The position numbers and the translations under genes are program-made. A DNA stretch of 64,000 nt from Thermanaerothrix sp034436175 (GTDB lineage: Bacteria > Chloroflexota > Anaerolineae > Anaerolineales > Anaerolineaceae): assembly GCA_964427505.1 (NCBI GenBank), contig CAYRUO010000002.1:248001-312000 (forward strand), in the 5' to 3' direction. Under the pieces are notes generated by a model. That model had not been told where the DNA came from, made no database searches, and saw only the letters and a program-made list of their open reading frames with translations. Below, in pieces: positions 9,293-17,511 of this stretch. Numbering within the stretch: the first letter of the stretch is position 1; each line of letters opens with the position of its first letter.

Positions 9293-11308
9293 TTATTCAC
9301 CAACTCCTAACAACCCATGGGCTTCACGCACAATTTCGCTTACCGTCAGACCGAATTGCTCATAGATCACTTTATACGGTGCCGATGCCCCAAAACGGTT
9401 GATCCCCAGGATGCGGCCTTTGCTCCCTACCCAACGCTCCCAACCCAAAGGGCGGGCCGCTTCTACCGCCAAACGCCGCTCAATAGAGGGCGGCAACACC
9501 TCATCCTGATAACCTCGTTCCTGGGCCTCAAACAACTCCCAACTCGGGAAGGACACCAGCCGCACATTATATCCCTCTGCCGCCAATGCATACCCCGCTT
9601 CTACGATGAGGCTCACCTCCGACCCCGTGGCCATTAGAATGATCTGCGGGCGTCCACCTCCCAGGTCGGCTAACACGTACGCCCCACGGCGCAATCCACT
9701 GGCCGGGGCAAATACCGAGCGATCCAGTACCGGAATGGCCTGCCGGCTCAACACCAAGGCGGTTGGCCCGTCCCGCCGTTCGATTGCTACCTTCCACGCC
9801 TCACGCACCTCGTTGGCGTCAGCAGGGCGAATCACCACCAGATTCGGAATCGCCCGCAGAGACGGTAATTGCTCAATGGGTTGGTGGGTTGGGCCATCCT
9901 CCCCTAAACCGATCGAATCATGCGTAAAGATCCAGATACTCCCTAAATGGGAAAGGGCTGAGAGCCGGATCGCCGGCCGCATGTAATCCGAGAAGACCAG
10001 GAAGGTGGCACCAAATGGGATCAGACCGCGATAATACGCCATCCCATTGACCACCGCCCCCATCCCATGCTCGCGTACTCCAAAATGGAGATATCGCCCC
10101 ATCGGATTATCCGCCTGAAAGGCTGTGGTACAGTTCATCCAAGTGTTGTTCGATGGCGTCAGATCCGCCGATCCGCCCATTAATTCCGGCAAGCGTGTGG
10201 CCAGTACATTCAAAACCTTCCCCGAAGCCGCCCGTGTCGCGATCCCTTTCGGATCCGGGGCAAACTCCGGCAAGTCCTTGTCCCAATCGGGAGGTAACTG
10301 CCCCTGCATACGCCGCTCAAATTCAGCCGCTAAGTCTGGATAGGCTTGACGATAGGCTTCAAATTGCTGCTGCCACGCCTTTTCGGCTATTTCTCCCTGC
10401 TCCACGGCCTGCCGGTAAAAGGCCAGCACATCCTCAGGAATGTAGAACTGCGGCTCCAGCGGCCAACCCAGGCGCTCCTTAGCCCCGCGCAGTTCTTCTT
10501 CGCCCGGCGGCTCCCCATGGGCTTTGGCTGTGCCCTGACGCGTGGGCAAGCCGTAACCAATTTGCGTGCGGCAGATGATCAACGAAGGCCGTGGGTCAGC
10601 CTTCGCCTCACGAATCGCGGCATCAATGGCGGCAACATTGTTGCCATCGGCCACATGCAACACCTGCCAGCCATAGGCTTCAAAACGGCGCGCACGGTCT
10701 TCAGTAAAGGTCAGGTCTGTTGAACCGTCAATCGAGATGCGGTTATCATCATACAGGTAAATCAACTTGCCCAGCCGTAGATGCCCTGCCAACGATGCGG
10801 CTTCAGATGCTACCCCTTCCATTAGGTCCCCATCGGTGACCAGGGCGTAGATATAATGATCCACAATATTAAACCCGGGGCGGTTGAATTCCGCCGCCAA
10901 ATGCGCTTCGGCAATAGCCATCCCCACCCCATTGGCAAAACCTTGCCCTAAGGGGCCAGTGGTCGTCTCCACGCCGGGGGTCAAGCCGTATTCGGGATGG
11001 CCCGGGGTCTTACTCCCCCACTGACGAAAGCGCTTGAGTTCCTCCAAAGGCAGATCATAACCGGTTAGGTGAAGCAAGGAGTACAACAAAGCACACCCGT
11101 GCCCACCGGAGAGGATAAAACGATCGCGGTTCGGCCAATGGGGATTGCGCGGATTGTGCTTGAGGTGGCGCGTCCAGATAGTATAGGCAATCGCTGCTGC
11201 CCCCATCGGCAACCCCGGATGCCCTGAATTCGCATTCTGCACCGCATCCGCCGAGAGAAAACGCAAGGTGTTGATGGCACGTGATTCAAACTCAGGTGTG
11301 ACGATCAT
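9293..11308 (-). CDS. tkt: Transketolase
   Basis: The 671-aa protein has the full transketolase layout. The N-terminal pyrophosphate-binding domain contains SGHPGLPMG and GPLGQG, and the ThDP motif GDGDLMEG-like segment appears as TDGDLMEGVASEAASLAGH. The middle domain contains the EHGMG segment and HDSIGLGEDGPTHQP; the C-terminal domain follows. It transfers two-carbon units between sugar phosphates with thiamine diphosphate and Mg. The start at 11308 is preceded by AAGGAG 7 nt upstream and gives the natural N-terminus; an in-frame Met 13 codons earlier has no such signal. It is first in the tkt-rpiB-tal/pgi operon. The copA terminator lies behind it, so it probably has its own promoter in 11309-11392. 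Confidence 0.95.
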   Translation of the reverse strand: MIVTPEFESRAINTLRFLSADAVQNANSGHPGLPMGAAAIAYTIWTRHLKHNPRNPHWPNRDRFILSGGHGCALLYSLLHLTGYDLPLEELKRFRQWGSKTPGHPEYGLTPGVETTTGPLGQGFANGVGMAIAEAHLAAEFNRPGFNIVDHYIYALVTDGDLMEGVASEAASLAGHLRLGKLIYLYDDNRISIDGSTDLTFTEDRARRFEAYGWQVLHVADGNNVAAIDAAIREAKADPRPSLIICRTQIGYGLPTRQGTAKAHGEPPGEEELRGAKERLGWPLEPQFYIPEDVLAFYRQAVEQGEIAEKAWQQQFEAYRQAYPDLAAEFERRMQGQLPPDWDKDLPEFAPDPKGIATRAASGKVLNVLATRLPELMGGSADLTPSNNTWMNCTTAFQADNPMGRYLHFGVREHGMGAVVNGMAYYRGLIPFGATFLVFSDYMRPAIRLSALSHLGSIWIFTHDSIGLGEDGPTHQPIEQLPSLRAIPNLVVIRPADANEVREAWKVAIERRDGPTALVLSRQAIPVLDRSVFAPASGLRRGAYVLADLGGGRPQIILMATGSEVSLIVEAGYALAAEGYNVRLVSFPSWELFEAQERGYQDEVLPPSIERRLAVEAARPLGWERWVGSKGRILGINRFGASAPYKVIYEQFGLTVSEIVREAHGLLGVGE

Positions 11309-11392
11309 GGGATGCGCTCCTTGGGATAATGACAGGATAAAAGGCAACTCCTAATTGCCAAAATTCTACCATCAATCACACCAGCATTTCCA

Positions 11393-11428
11393 TAAAAATA
11401 AAAGGCTCGCACGGCTGTGCAAGCCTTT
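11393..11428 (-). terminator. Rho-independent terminator of the copper operon
   Basis: Reading the minus strand downstream of copA, a 12-bp stem with one mismatch (arms at 11417-11428 and 11401-11412) encloses a 4-nt loop. It is followed at once by TTATTTTTAT. Its place between copA and tkt isolates the two minus-strand operons. Confidence 0.85.
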
Positions 11429-11447
11429 CGGTATTGCATTCTAAACT

Positions 11448-13880
11448 TCACTTCAAGCGCACACGACGCAATCGCAGACTATTGGTCACCACGAAAACAC
11501 TGCTGAACGCCATGGCTAAAGCCGCCAAGATTGGATTTAGATAACCCATCGCTGCCGCGGGGATGAGAATCACGTTGTAGAAGAAGGCCCAAAAGAGATT
11601 TTGACGAATTGTGCGCAGCGTTTTTCGAGAAAGCAGAATCGCTCGCGCCACGCCACGTAAGTCGCTCCCGATCAACGTAACCGGCGCTGTAGCCATAGCG
11701 ATATCTGTACCCGTGCCAATTGCAATCCCTACATCGGCCTGGGCCAGGGCCGGTGCGTCATTTATTCCATCCCCCACCATGGCTACAATATGCCCCTGTT
11801 GCTGTAGAGATTTGACTGCATCCGCCTTATGCTGTGGCAAAACCTCGGCAATAACCTCTTCGATGCCGACCTGGGTTGCAATCGCTAATGCGGTCGAACG
11901 CTGGTCACCCGTCAACATTACCACGCGTAAGCCCAAATCACGCAATGCACGCACACCTTCCAAAGCCCCCTCTTGTAAGGTATCAGCGATCCCAATAACT
12001 CCACAAGGAACTTCATCCACGGCAATCAGCACCGGCGTTTGAGCCTCTGCCTTAATCTTATCCACAACCGATTCGAGCCCGTTGAGAAAAAGCCCACGCC
12101 GCTGAAACATCCCCGGACTTCCTATCATGACCCGGTGACCTTGGATCTCCGCCTCGACGCCCTGCCCAATGTCCGCCGTGAAACCAGCCGGGTTTTCCAG
12201 GCGCAAACCTCGCGCATTTGCTTCGGCCACAATGGCCTCACCCAATGGATGCCCACTCACCTGTTCCACACTGGCCGCTAATTGAAGTAAACGGTTTTCA
12301 TCTTTGACCAGAGGATTATCTGGAATAAGAAAGATTTGGGTCACCTGGGGTTGCCCCCGAGTTAGCGTTCCCGTCTTATCCAACACGACTACATCAACCT
12401 GTCCGGCCCGCTCCAAGGCTTCGCTATTGCGAAACAAGATACCCAGTTCCGCCCCTTTGCCAGTACCTACCATGACCGCCGTGGGTGTCGCCAACCCCAA
12501 AGCGCATGGGCAGGCAATCACCAATACCGCCACCATATGGATCAAAGCACGAGCAAAGGTAGCATTTGGATCGCCCGGAATGGGCACAAAGAAATACCAG
12601 ATGCCAAATGTTATCAGTGCGATCAAGATAACGAGAGGCACAAATACCGCCGAAATACGATCTGCCAAGCGCTGGATGGGGGCTTTACTCGCTTGGGCTT
12701 CCTGTACCAAACGCACAATTTGCGCCAGAACGGTATCCTTTCCTACACGCGTGGCCTCAAACCTTAAGAATCCCTGCTTATTCAACGTCCCCCCAATTAC
12801 GTTATCCCCCGGTTTTTTCACCACCGGTAGAGATTCACCGGTCAACATCGATTCGTCTACCGTTGAATGTCCTTCGAGGACAACACCATCCACCGGGATA
12901 CGTTCCCCAGGCCGAACCAGGACAATGTCGCCAATTTGAACCTCTTCGATAGGGATCTCAAATTCGTGCCCCTCCCGAAGGATTCGTGCTGTCCTGGATT
13001 GCAACCCCATTAATTTGCGGATGGCTTCTCCGGTCATTCCGCGGGCACGGGCTTCTAAGTACTTGCCCAGGCGCACCAAGGTGATAATCACAGCCGCTGT
13101 CTCAAAATACACGTGTCCCTTGAGCCACCCTAAAACCACCGCTACCGAATAGAGATAAGCCACCGAGGATCCCATTGCGATTAAGACATCCATGTTGGCG
13201 GCACCATTTCGCAGTGCCTTGTACCCATTCCGATAGTATTGCCAACCCACATAAAATTGAACCGGAGTTGCCAGCACCCATAGAAGCCAATCCAATCCAG
13301 GAGAATGGGCCCACGTCATCGGCAATAGCCCCAAATCCCGCCCCATAGCCAACAGGAAAAGGGGCAGAGTAAACACTACCCCTACTACCAACAAGCGCTT
13401 TTGGAGCGCCACCTCCCTGCGGCGGGCTTCAGCCTCAGCGTCCTGAAACTCCCCCGTACTTTCAACTACGTTAAAACCGGCCTGACGAACGATGTGGCGA
13501 ATTTCCTGCTGACTGATCAACGTAGGGATATAACGGACAATCACCTGCCGCGCCGGGTAAAGCACGTGAACCTCACGCACCCCAACCAATTGTGCCAAGG
13601 TGCGTTCCAGTCGGCGAGCATCGTTATCATCGCTCAATCCCTCAATCGGCCATTGAACCTCAGCGGTTGCCACACCATAACCAGCCCGTTCTACGCGTGC
13701 AACCAAATCCTCCCACCGGGTTAGGGCCGGATCAAAGATCACCGTAGCACGCTCCGAAGCCAGGTTGACGGCAACGTGGTTTACCCCTTTTTCTTTCTTC
13801 AAATTACGCTCAATGGTTGCAACACAATTGGCGCATGTCATTCCGGTAATGGGTAGCACCACCTGTTGTGTTTTTTCCAT
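11448..13880 (-). CDS. copA: Copper-translocating P-type ATPase
   Basis: The 810-aa P1B-type ATPase has a heavy-metal-binding domain with GMTCANC (C16, C19). A second HMA-like domain (about 75-140) has lost its CxxC pair. About eight membrane helices follow. The metal-pathway CPC appears in the CPCALGLATPTA segment, DKTGTLT marks the phosphorylated Asp, and GDGINDAPALAQADVGIA closes the ATP-binding region. P1B-1 members export Cu(I) across the cytoplasmic membrane. The ATG has GGAGGTC 5 nt upstream. It is the last gene of the csoR-copZ-copA operon, after a 63-bp gap from the small HMA gene. The context makes copper the likely substrate rather than zinc or cadmium. Confidence 0.95.
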   Translation of the reverse strand: MEKTQQVVLPITGMTCANCVATIERNLKKEKGVNHVAVNLASERATVIFDPALTRWEDLVARVERAGYGVATAEVQWPIEGLSDDNDARRLERTLAQLVGVREVHVLYPARQVIVRYIPTLISQQEIRHIVRQAGFNVVESTGEFQDAEAEARRREVALQKRLLVVGVVFTLPLFLLAMGRDLGLLPMTWAHSPGLDWLLWVLATPVQFYVGWQYYRNGYKALRNGAANMDVLIAMGSSVAYLYSVAVVLGWLKGHVYFETAAVIITLVRLGKYLEARARGMTGEAIRKLMGLQSRTARILREGHEFEIPIEEVQIGDIVLVRPGERIPVDGVVLEGHSTVDESMLTGESLPVVKKPGDNVIGGTLNKQGFLRFEATRVGKDTVLAQIVRLVQEAQASKAPIQRLADRISAVFVPLVILIALITFGIWYFFVPIPGDPNATFARALIHMVAVLVIACPCALGLATPTAVMVGTGKGAELGILFRNSEALERAGQVDVVVLDKTGTLTRGQPQVTQIFLIPDNPLVKDENRLLQLAASVEQVSGHPLGEAIVAEANARGLRLENPAGFTADIGQGVEAEIQGHRVMIGSPGMFQRRGLFLNGLESVVDKIKAEAQTPVLIAVDEVPCGVIGIADTLQEGALEGVRALRDLGLRVVMLTGDQRSTALAIATQVGIEEVIAEVLPQHKADAVKSLQQQGHIVAMVGDGINDAPALAQADVGIAIGTGTDIAMATAPVTLIGSDLRGVARAILLSRKTLRTIRQNLFWAFFYNVILIPAAAMGYLNPILAALAMAFSSVFVVTNSLRLRRVRLK

Positions 13881-13943
13881 AATGACCTCCGATAAGCAAC
13901 CTCAGGGCGTTTTTCTCGCCCCGAGGTTGTAAAACCTCAACCC

Positions 13944-14153
13944 CTAAATTCTTTGCGGAGGATAATTTATCTCCTCGAGCAGTTTGGCAATACTCTCTGG
14001 GGATGCCGGGGCTTCGTACTTGACGCGAACCTTCTTGCTTGTCAAATCGGCTTCAACCGCCTGAACGCCATCCAGTTCCCCTAACTCCATTTTGATCGTG
14101 TGAACGCAATGGGCACAATGCATCGCCGGAACAAAGAACTCAACCTCGGACAT
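13944..14153 (-). CDS. Small copper chaperone, CopZ-like HMA protein
   Basis: This 69-aa protein is a single ferredoxin-like HMA domain with the metal-binding MHCAHC (residues 11-16) and the usual beta-alpha-beta-beta-alpha-beta spacing. CopZ proteins carry Cu(I) in the cytoplasm to the N-terminal domain of CopA and to CsoR. The His before the first Cys differs from the commoner MTC form and may tune metal affinity. A GGAGGT site lies just upstream of the ATG, 6 bp after the csoR stop, so translation may be coupled. The position between csoR and copA supports the copper role. Confidence 0.9.
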   Translation of the reverse strand: MSEVEFFVPAMHCAHCVHTIKMELGELDGVQAVEADLTSKKVRVKYEAPASPESIAKLLEEINYPPQRI

Positions 14154-14159
14154 GGGTTT

Positions 14160-14438
14160 TTACCTCCGTTGGGTAAGATTAGTGGCATTAAAGACTTCGA
14201 CAATTTCCTTTAGAACGCGTTCTCGTTCCTGAGGGTCTTCACCCTGTATCGCTGAAATGACACAGGAATGAAGATGATCCTCCAAGATCATGGCACTCAC
14301 TTTATCCAGGGCGGCCTGCACCGCTTGGATTTGACGAATAATATCAATGCAATAGACTCCTTCTTCCACCATGCGCTGAATCCCGCGCAAGTGACCCTCG
14401 GCAGTTTTCAAACGGGCAATAACTTCTGGATTTCGCAT
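14160..14438 (-). CDS. csoR: CsoR family copper-sensing repressor
   Basis: The 92-aa all-helical protein has the CsoR pattern RLKTAEGHLRGIQRMVE, then a Cys in GVYCIDI and His/Cys in the EDHLHSCV segment. These correspond to the Cys-His-Cys Cu(I) ligands of CsoR. RcnR/FrmR relatives use a different set. Members bind operator DNA as a tetramer and release it when loaded with Cu(I). The start at 14438 is preceded by GGAG at good spacing, and the family N-terminus begins there; an in-frame Met 24 codons upstream would read through the promoter and operator. It is the first gene of the copper operon and probably self-regulates through the inverted repeat just upstream. Confidence 0.93.
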   Translation of the reverse strand: MRNPEVIARLKTAEGHLRGIQRMVEEGVYCIDIIRQIQAVQAALDKVSAMILEDHLHSCVISAIQGEDPQERERVLKEIVEVFNATNLTQRR

Positions 14439-14455
14439 CGCGGCTCCATTCTTAG

Positions 14456-14475
14456 CCCCTCCCCAGGGGGAGGGG
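14456..14475. promoter_or_regulatory. Probable CsoR operator upstream of csoR-copZ-copA
   Basis: Two perfect 9-bp arms, CCCCTCCCC and GGGGAGGGG, are separated by 2 nt and flanked by TA on both sides. A G-tract inverted repeat of this sort is the usual CsoR operator form. It lies between the -10 box and the csoR start, where a bound repressor would block transcription. Confidence 0.75.
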
Positions 14476-14482
14476 TATCTAT

Positions 14483-14510
14483 ATTTTACCACATCACTCC
14501 AATTTATCAA
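14483..14510 (-). promoter_or_regulatory. Promoter of the copper operon
   Basis: On the minus strand a TTGATA -35 (14505-14510) and TAAAAT -10 (14483-14488) are spaced by 16 nt. Transcription would start next to the CsoR-type inverted repeat. Confidence 0.7.
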
Positions 14511-14567
14511 GACCCAACATTGTCACTGGATTAACTGTATCGTCAAACCCTAGGCTTTAACTCTGCC

Positions 14568-14596
14568 TTGACATCGCCATAATTTGCCAATAGCAT
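14568..14596 (+). promoter_or_regulatory. Promoter of the TlpA-like gene, probably leaderless
   Basis: A perfect TTGACA (14568-14573) and TAGCAT (14591-14596) are spaced by 17 nt. The expected start of transcription, 6-7 nt past the -10 box, falls on the ATG at 14603. There is no room for a ribosome site. Confidence 0.65.
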
Positions 14597-14602
14597 AACA
14601 AT

Positions 14603-15160
14603 ATGCGCTACGGTTTACACAAGTTCTGGAATTTTTTTAAGGCTAGCCTTATTCTGCTTAGTTTGTTGTGGGTGGGTTTTTCAACCTATTGGTTTCCGCC
14701 GCACCATGACCAACGCGTCGCGCCCCAAATTGGATTTACTGCGCCACAATTCTCACTCACCACACTCAACGGAGAGACTCTCGATCTTGCCCAAATCCAA
14801 GCCCAGGTTATTGTCCTAAACTTCTGGGCTACCTGGTGCCCGCCCTGCCGCGCCGAAATGCCCACATTCGAGCGCCTCAGTCGCGAATTTGAACCTGACC
14901 AGGTGCTGTTTATCGCCGTTAATGCTACTTTTCAGGATAATCTCGCCGACATCCATCAGTTTGTAAAAGAAAACAATATAACTTTTCCAATTGTGCTCGA
15001 TCTTGATGGAAAGGTAAGCCGCGCTTACCAAATTCAAGCCTTTCCCACAACGTTCCTATTAGAACGCGACAAGACCATTCGTACCATGATGATAGGCGGT
15101 CCCGTTTCAGCCGTTTGGTTGCGCTCCGAGATTGAGCAAATCCTAAATCATCAGAAATAG
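14603..15160 (+). CDS. TlpA/ResA-like membrane-anchored thiol-disulfide oxidoreductase
   Basis: The 185-aa protein has an N-terminal membrane anchor (about 13-30) and a thioredoxin fold of the TlpA/ResA/AhpC-TSA type. The active site is WCPPC (C79, C82) after NFWAT, and the cis-Pro region AFPTTFLL lies near residue 150. Such proteins act outside the membrane as reductants for cytochrome c maturation or other thiols. No Shine-Dalgarno sequence precedes the ATG, and the promoter places the mRNA start on it. The Lgt-like gene follows 12 bp later, so the two are probably co-transcribed. The client protein cannot be deduced. Confidence 0.88.
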   Translation: MRYGLHKFWNFFKASLILLSLLWVGFSTYWFPPHHDQRVAPQIGFTAPQFSLTTLNGETLDLAQIQAQVIVLNFWATWCPPCRAEMPTFERLSREFEPDQVLFIAVNATFQDNLADIHQFVKENNITFPIVLDLDGKVSRAYQIQAFPTTFLLERDKTIRTMMIGGPVSAVWLRSEIEQILNHQK

Positions 15161-15172
15161 CGGGTAATTTCA

Positions 15173-15907
15173 ATGTTTCCGATCCTCCACATCGGCCCCC
15201 TTTCAATCAACACGTCTATTTTGATCCTTCTTGCCGGTCTATGGATAGCACTTTGGGTGGGAGAAAAGCAATACCCAACCGCCTCACCCTCTTTCTCTCT
15301 CTACGAAAATCTAGTGTTGACGGCGCTCATCGCGGGCATTATGGGGGCTCGTTTAGGTTACGCGGTGCAGAACATCTCCGCCTTCATGAGCGATCCCCTC
15401 GCCCTATTTACTCCATCCCCCAATATGCTTGATCTTCCAGCAGGGACTTTAGCCGCCTTTTTAGCGGCGTTGGTTTACGGCCACCGCCACAGCCTGAAAC
15501 TCTGGAAAACGCTCGATCAACTAACCCCTCCTGCTTCGGTTTTTGCCAGTACGGTTCATCTTGCCAATCTGGCCTCAGGTGATGCCTACGGTGCTCCCAC
15601 ACAAGCCCCCTGGTGTATTCATCTATGGAATGCATGCCGCCATCCCACCCAAGTCTATGCCTTTATCTTGGCTCTAGGCGTTGCAATTTTCATCTTGCGG
15701 ACCTCGCGTTACAACTTACCCGAAGGGTTTCAATTCTGGGCTTTTATTGGGATGAGCGCCTTAGTCCGATTGATTATCGAGCCATTTCGAGGTGATTCGG
15801 CAATTCTTTTAGGGATCTTCCGTCAGGCTCAATTCATCGCTTGGTTGGTCCTGCTGATCAGCCTGTTTCAGATCTCCAAACGGATTAAACTCATTGATAG
15901 GGAGTAA
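15173..15907 (+). CDS. Divergent prolipoprotein diacylglyceryl transferase (Lgt)-like membrane protein
   Basis: The 244-aa protein has about seven membrane helices and the general outline of Lgt. It has GARLGY near residue 62, ASGDAYG then RHPTQVYAF near 160, and EPFRGDS near 205. Lgt moves diacylglycerol to the lipobox Cys of preprolipoproteins. Several hallmarks are missing: the HGG loop of true Lgt is replaced by LPAGTLAAF, and the Arg of GRxGNF reads as His (VHLANL). It may therefore be a paralogue with a changed function, not the housekeeping Lgt. It lies between tlpA and an SDR gene, 4 bp from the latter. Assignment to the fold is fairly safe; activity is uncertain. Confidence 0.75.
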   Translation: MFPILHIGPLSINTSILILLAGLWIALWVGEKQYPTASPSFSLYENLVLTALIAGIMGARLGYAVQNISAFMSDPLALFTPSPNMLDLPAGTLAAFLAALVYGHRHSLKLWKTLDQLTPPASVFASTVHLANLASGDAYGAPTQAPWCIHLWNACRHPTQVYAFILALGVAIFILRTSRYNLPEGFQFWAFIGMSALVRLIIEPFRGDSAILLGIFRQAQFIAWLVLLISLFQISKRIKLIDRE

Positions 15908-15910
15908 TGC

Positions 15911-16636
15911 ATGCGCCTTTTGGGTAAAACATTCCTGGTTACTGGTGCCGCACGCCGCCTGGGTCGGGTTTTTGCTCTGGCCATTGCCAAAGAAGGGGGA
16001 AATGTTGTGATTCATCACGGGCATTCCCCTGCCGAAGCAAACGAGGTGGCCGAACTCGCCCGAAACTTGGGGGTTAAAGCCTGGGTGATTGAGGGTGATC
16101 TTTCCAATCCCACAACCGCAGAATCACTCCTCAACCAAGCCTGGGAACTGGCGCCGCTTGATGGCTTAGTAAACAATGCGGCTATTTTTGAAAATCGTGA
16201 CCTCTGGCAAACAGATTTAGAGACATGGCAACGCCACTTAAATATCAACTTAACCGCACCGTTCCTTCTTAGCCGTCATTTTGCGGCACTTCTCCCCGCA
16301 TCCCAAAGCGGCCGCATCATCAATATCCTCGACTGGCGAGCCTTACGACCGGGAAGCGACCATCTTGCCTATATGATCAGTAAAGCCGCGCTGGCGGCAT
16401 TGACGCGCAGCCTGGCACTTGCCTTAGCACCGCGCATTGTGGTTAACGGCATTGCCTTGGGTGCCATCCTCCCCCCTAGTGACGGAAACGTCAAGGATGA
16501 TTTGCTAACCTCTATCCCTGCCCGACGCTGGGCTTCGATCGAAGAAGTTGAGCAAACCCTCATCTTTCTTTTAGATGCCCCTATGTATATCACCGGTGAA
16601 ATCATCCACCTCGATGGTGGACGCCATCTAGTTTGA
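15911..16636 (+). CDS. Short-chain reductase, probable pteridine reductase (FolM/PTR1 type)
   Basis: The 241-aa SDR begins with the Rossmann segment VTGAARRLGR, where the ARR is typical of NADPH-using pteridine reductases. NNAAIFEN stands for the NNAG motif. The catalytic segment has D (in INILDWRA) instead of the usual Ser, followed by the YMISK Tyr/Lys pair. The same D-Y-K arrangement is known in PTR1 and FolM, which reduce dihydropterins or dihydrofolate. The end overlaps the folB-folK frame region, and its genes make dihydropterin precursors, which supports the assignment. Other SDR substrates cannot be excluded. Confidence 0.82.
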   Translation: MRLLGKTFLVTGAARRLGRVFALAIAKEGGNVVIHHGHSPAEANEVAELARNLGVKAWVIEGDLSNPTTAESLLNQAWELAPLDGLVNNAAIFENRDLWQTDLETWQRHLNINLTAPFLLSRHFAALLPASQSGRIINILDWRALRPGSDHLAYMISKAALAALTRSLALALAPRIVVNGIALGAILPPSDGNVKDDLLTSIPARRWASIEEVEQTLIFLLDAPMYITGEIIHLDGGRHLV

Positions 16637-16659
16637 TTTTCTCTGCCAGGAGTACGTTT

Positions 16660-17511
16660 ATGGATATTACGTTCATTCACGACCTACTGGTCCGCGGTAT
16701 CATCGGCATCAGTGATCGCGAGCGCGCCCAACCTCAAGATATTCTGATTAATCTGGCATTGTTTGGGGATGTCAGCCAGGCCGCAGAAACAGACCGCATC
16801 GAAGACTGCATCAACTATCGAACGATAGCCAAGAAAATCACGGCTTACGTCGAGCGCGCGGGACGCTATACGGTTGAAGCCCTCGCCGCCGATATTGCGC
16901 GTTTGTGCCTGGAAGAGCCCGCTGTTGTGGGAGTGCGGGTGAGGGTTGAAAAACCGGGCGCCGTACGCTTTGCCCGTTCGGTGGGTGTAGAAATTGAGCG
17001 CTTCCGGGACTCAAAAACCAACCCAGCGATGCATCAGGCTTATATCCTCTTAGGCAGCAACATCGAGCCTGAGGTCAATATTGCCGCAGCCATTGAGCGC
17101 CTGAAGGAATCCTGTGTGGTAAACGCCATTTCCAGTATTTGGGAGACCGAGGCCGTGGGCTCACCCGGACCACGCTTCCTAAATGCCGTCGTTTGGCTCT
17201 CGACCCCCCTTGATTTGGAAGCGCTCAAAAATCAAATTCTAGCCCCAATCGAACAGGCCTTAGGACGTGTTCGCACTTCTGATAAGAATGCTCCACGCAC
17301 CATAGACTTGGATATCCTTATCTATGATGAACAGATCCTGGACAATAATGTATGGCAACGCGACTTTATTGCGCTGCCGCTGGCAGAATTACGTCCAGAT
17401 CTCAGCCGTTCCACCAATAGTGAAAGTCTGGCTGAAATTGCCCAACGACTGCGTTCGGCCTCCTCTGCTTTTGTGCGCAGTGATTTGCACCATCTAAGTC
17501 GCCTGCGTTAA
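16660..17511 (+). CDS. Dihydroneopterin aldolase / HPPK fusion (FolB-FolK)
   Basis: The 283-aa protein joins two folate enzymes. Residues 1-118 are a FolB domain: HDLLVRGIIGISDRER at the start, INYRTIAKKI in the middle and the KPGAV segment near the end. Residues 120-283 are 6-hydroxymethyl-dihydropterin pyrophosphokinase, with YILLGSNIEP, the PRFLNAVVWL strand and RTIDLDILIYD carrying the Mg-binding Asp pair. It would cleave dihydroneopterin and then pyrophosphorylate the product. The start at 16660 has CAGGAG upstream and matches the family N-terminus; a Met nine codons earlier overlaps the SDR stop. It converges on folE with a 4-bp overlap. No folP is seen in the window. Confidence 0.92.
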   Translation: MDITFIHDLLVRGIIGISDRERAQPQDILINLALFGDVSQAAETDRIEDCINYRTIAKKITAYVERAGRYTVEALAADIARLCLEEPAVVGVRVRVEKPGAVRFARSVGVEIERFRDSKTNPAMHQAYILLGSNIEPEVNIAAAIERLKESCVVNAISSIWETEAVGSPGPRFLNAVVWLSTPLDLEALKNQILAPIEQALGRVRTSDKNAPRTIDLDILIYDEQILDNNVWQRDFIALPLAELRPDLSRSTNSESLAEIAQRLRSASSAFVRSDLHHLSRLR

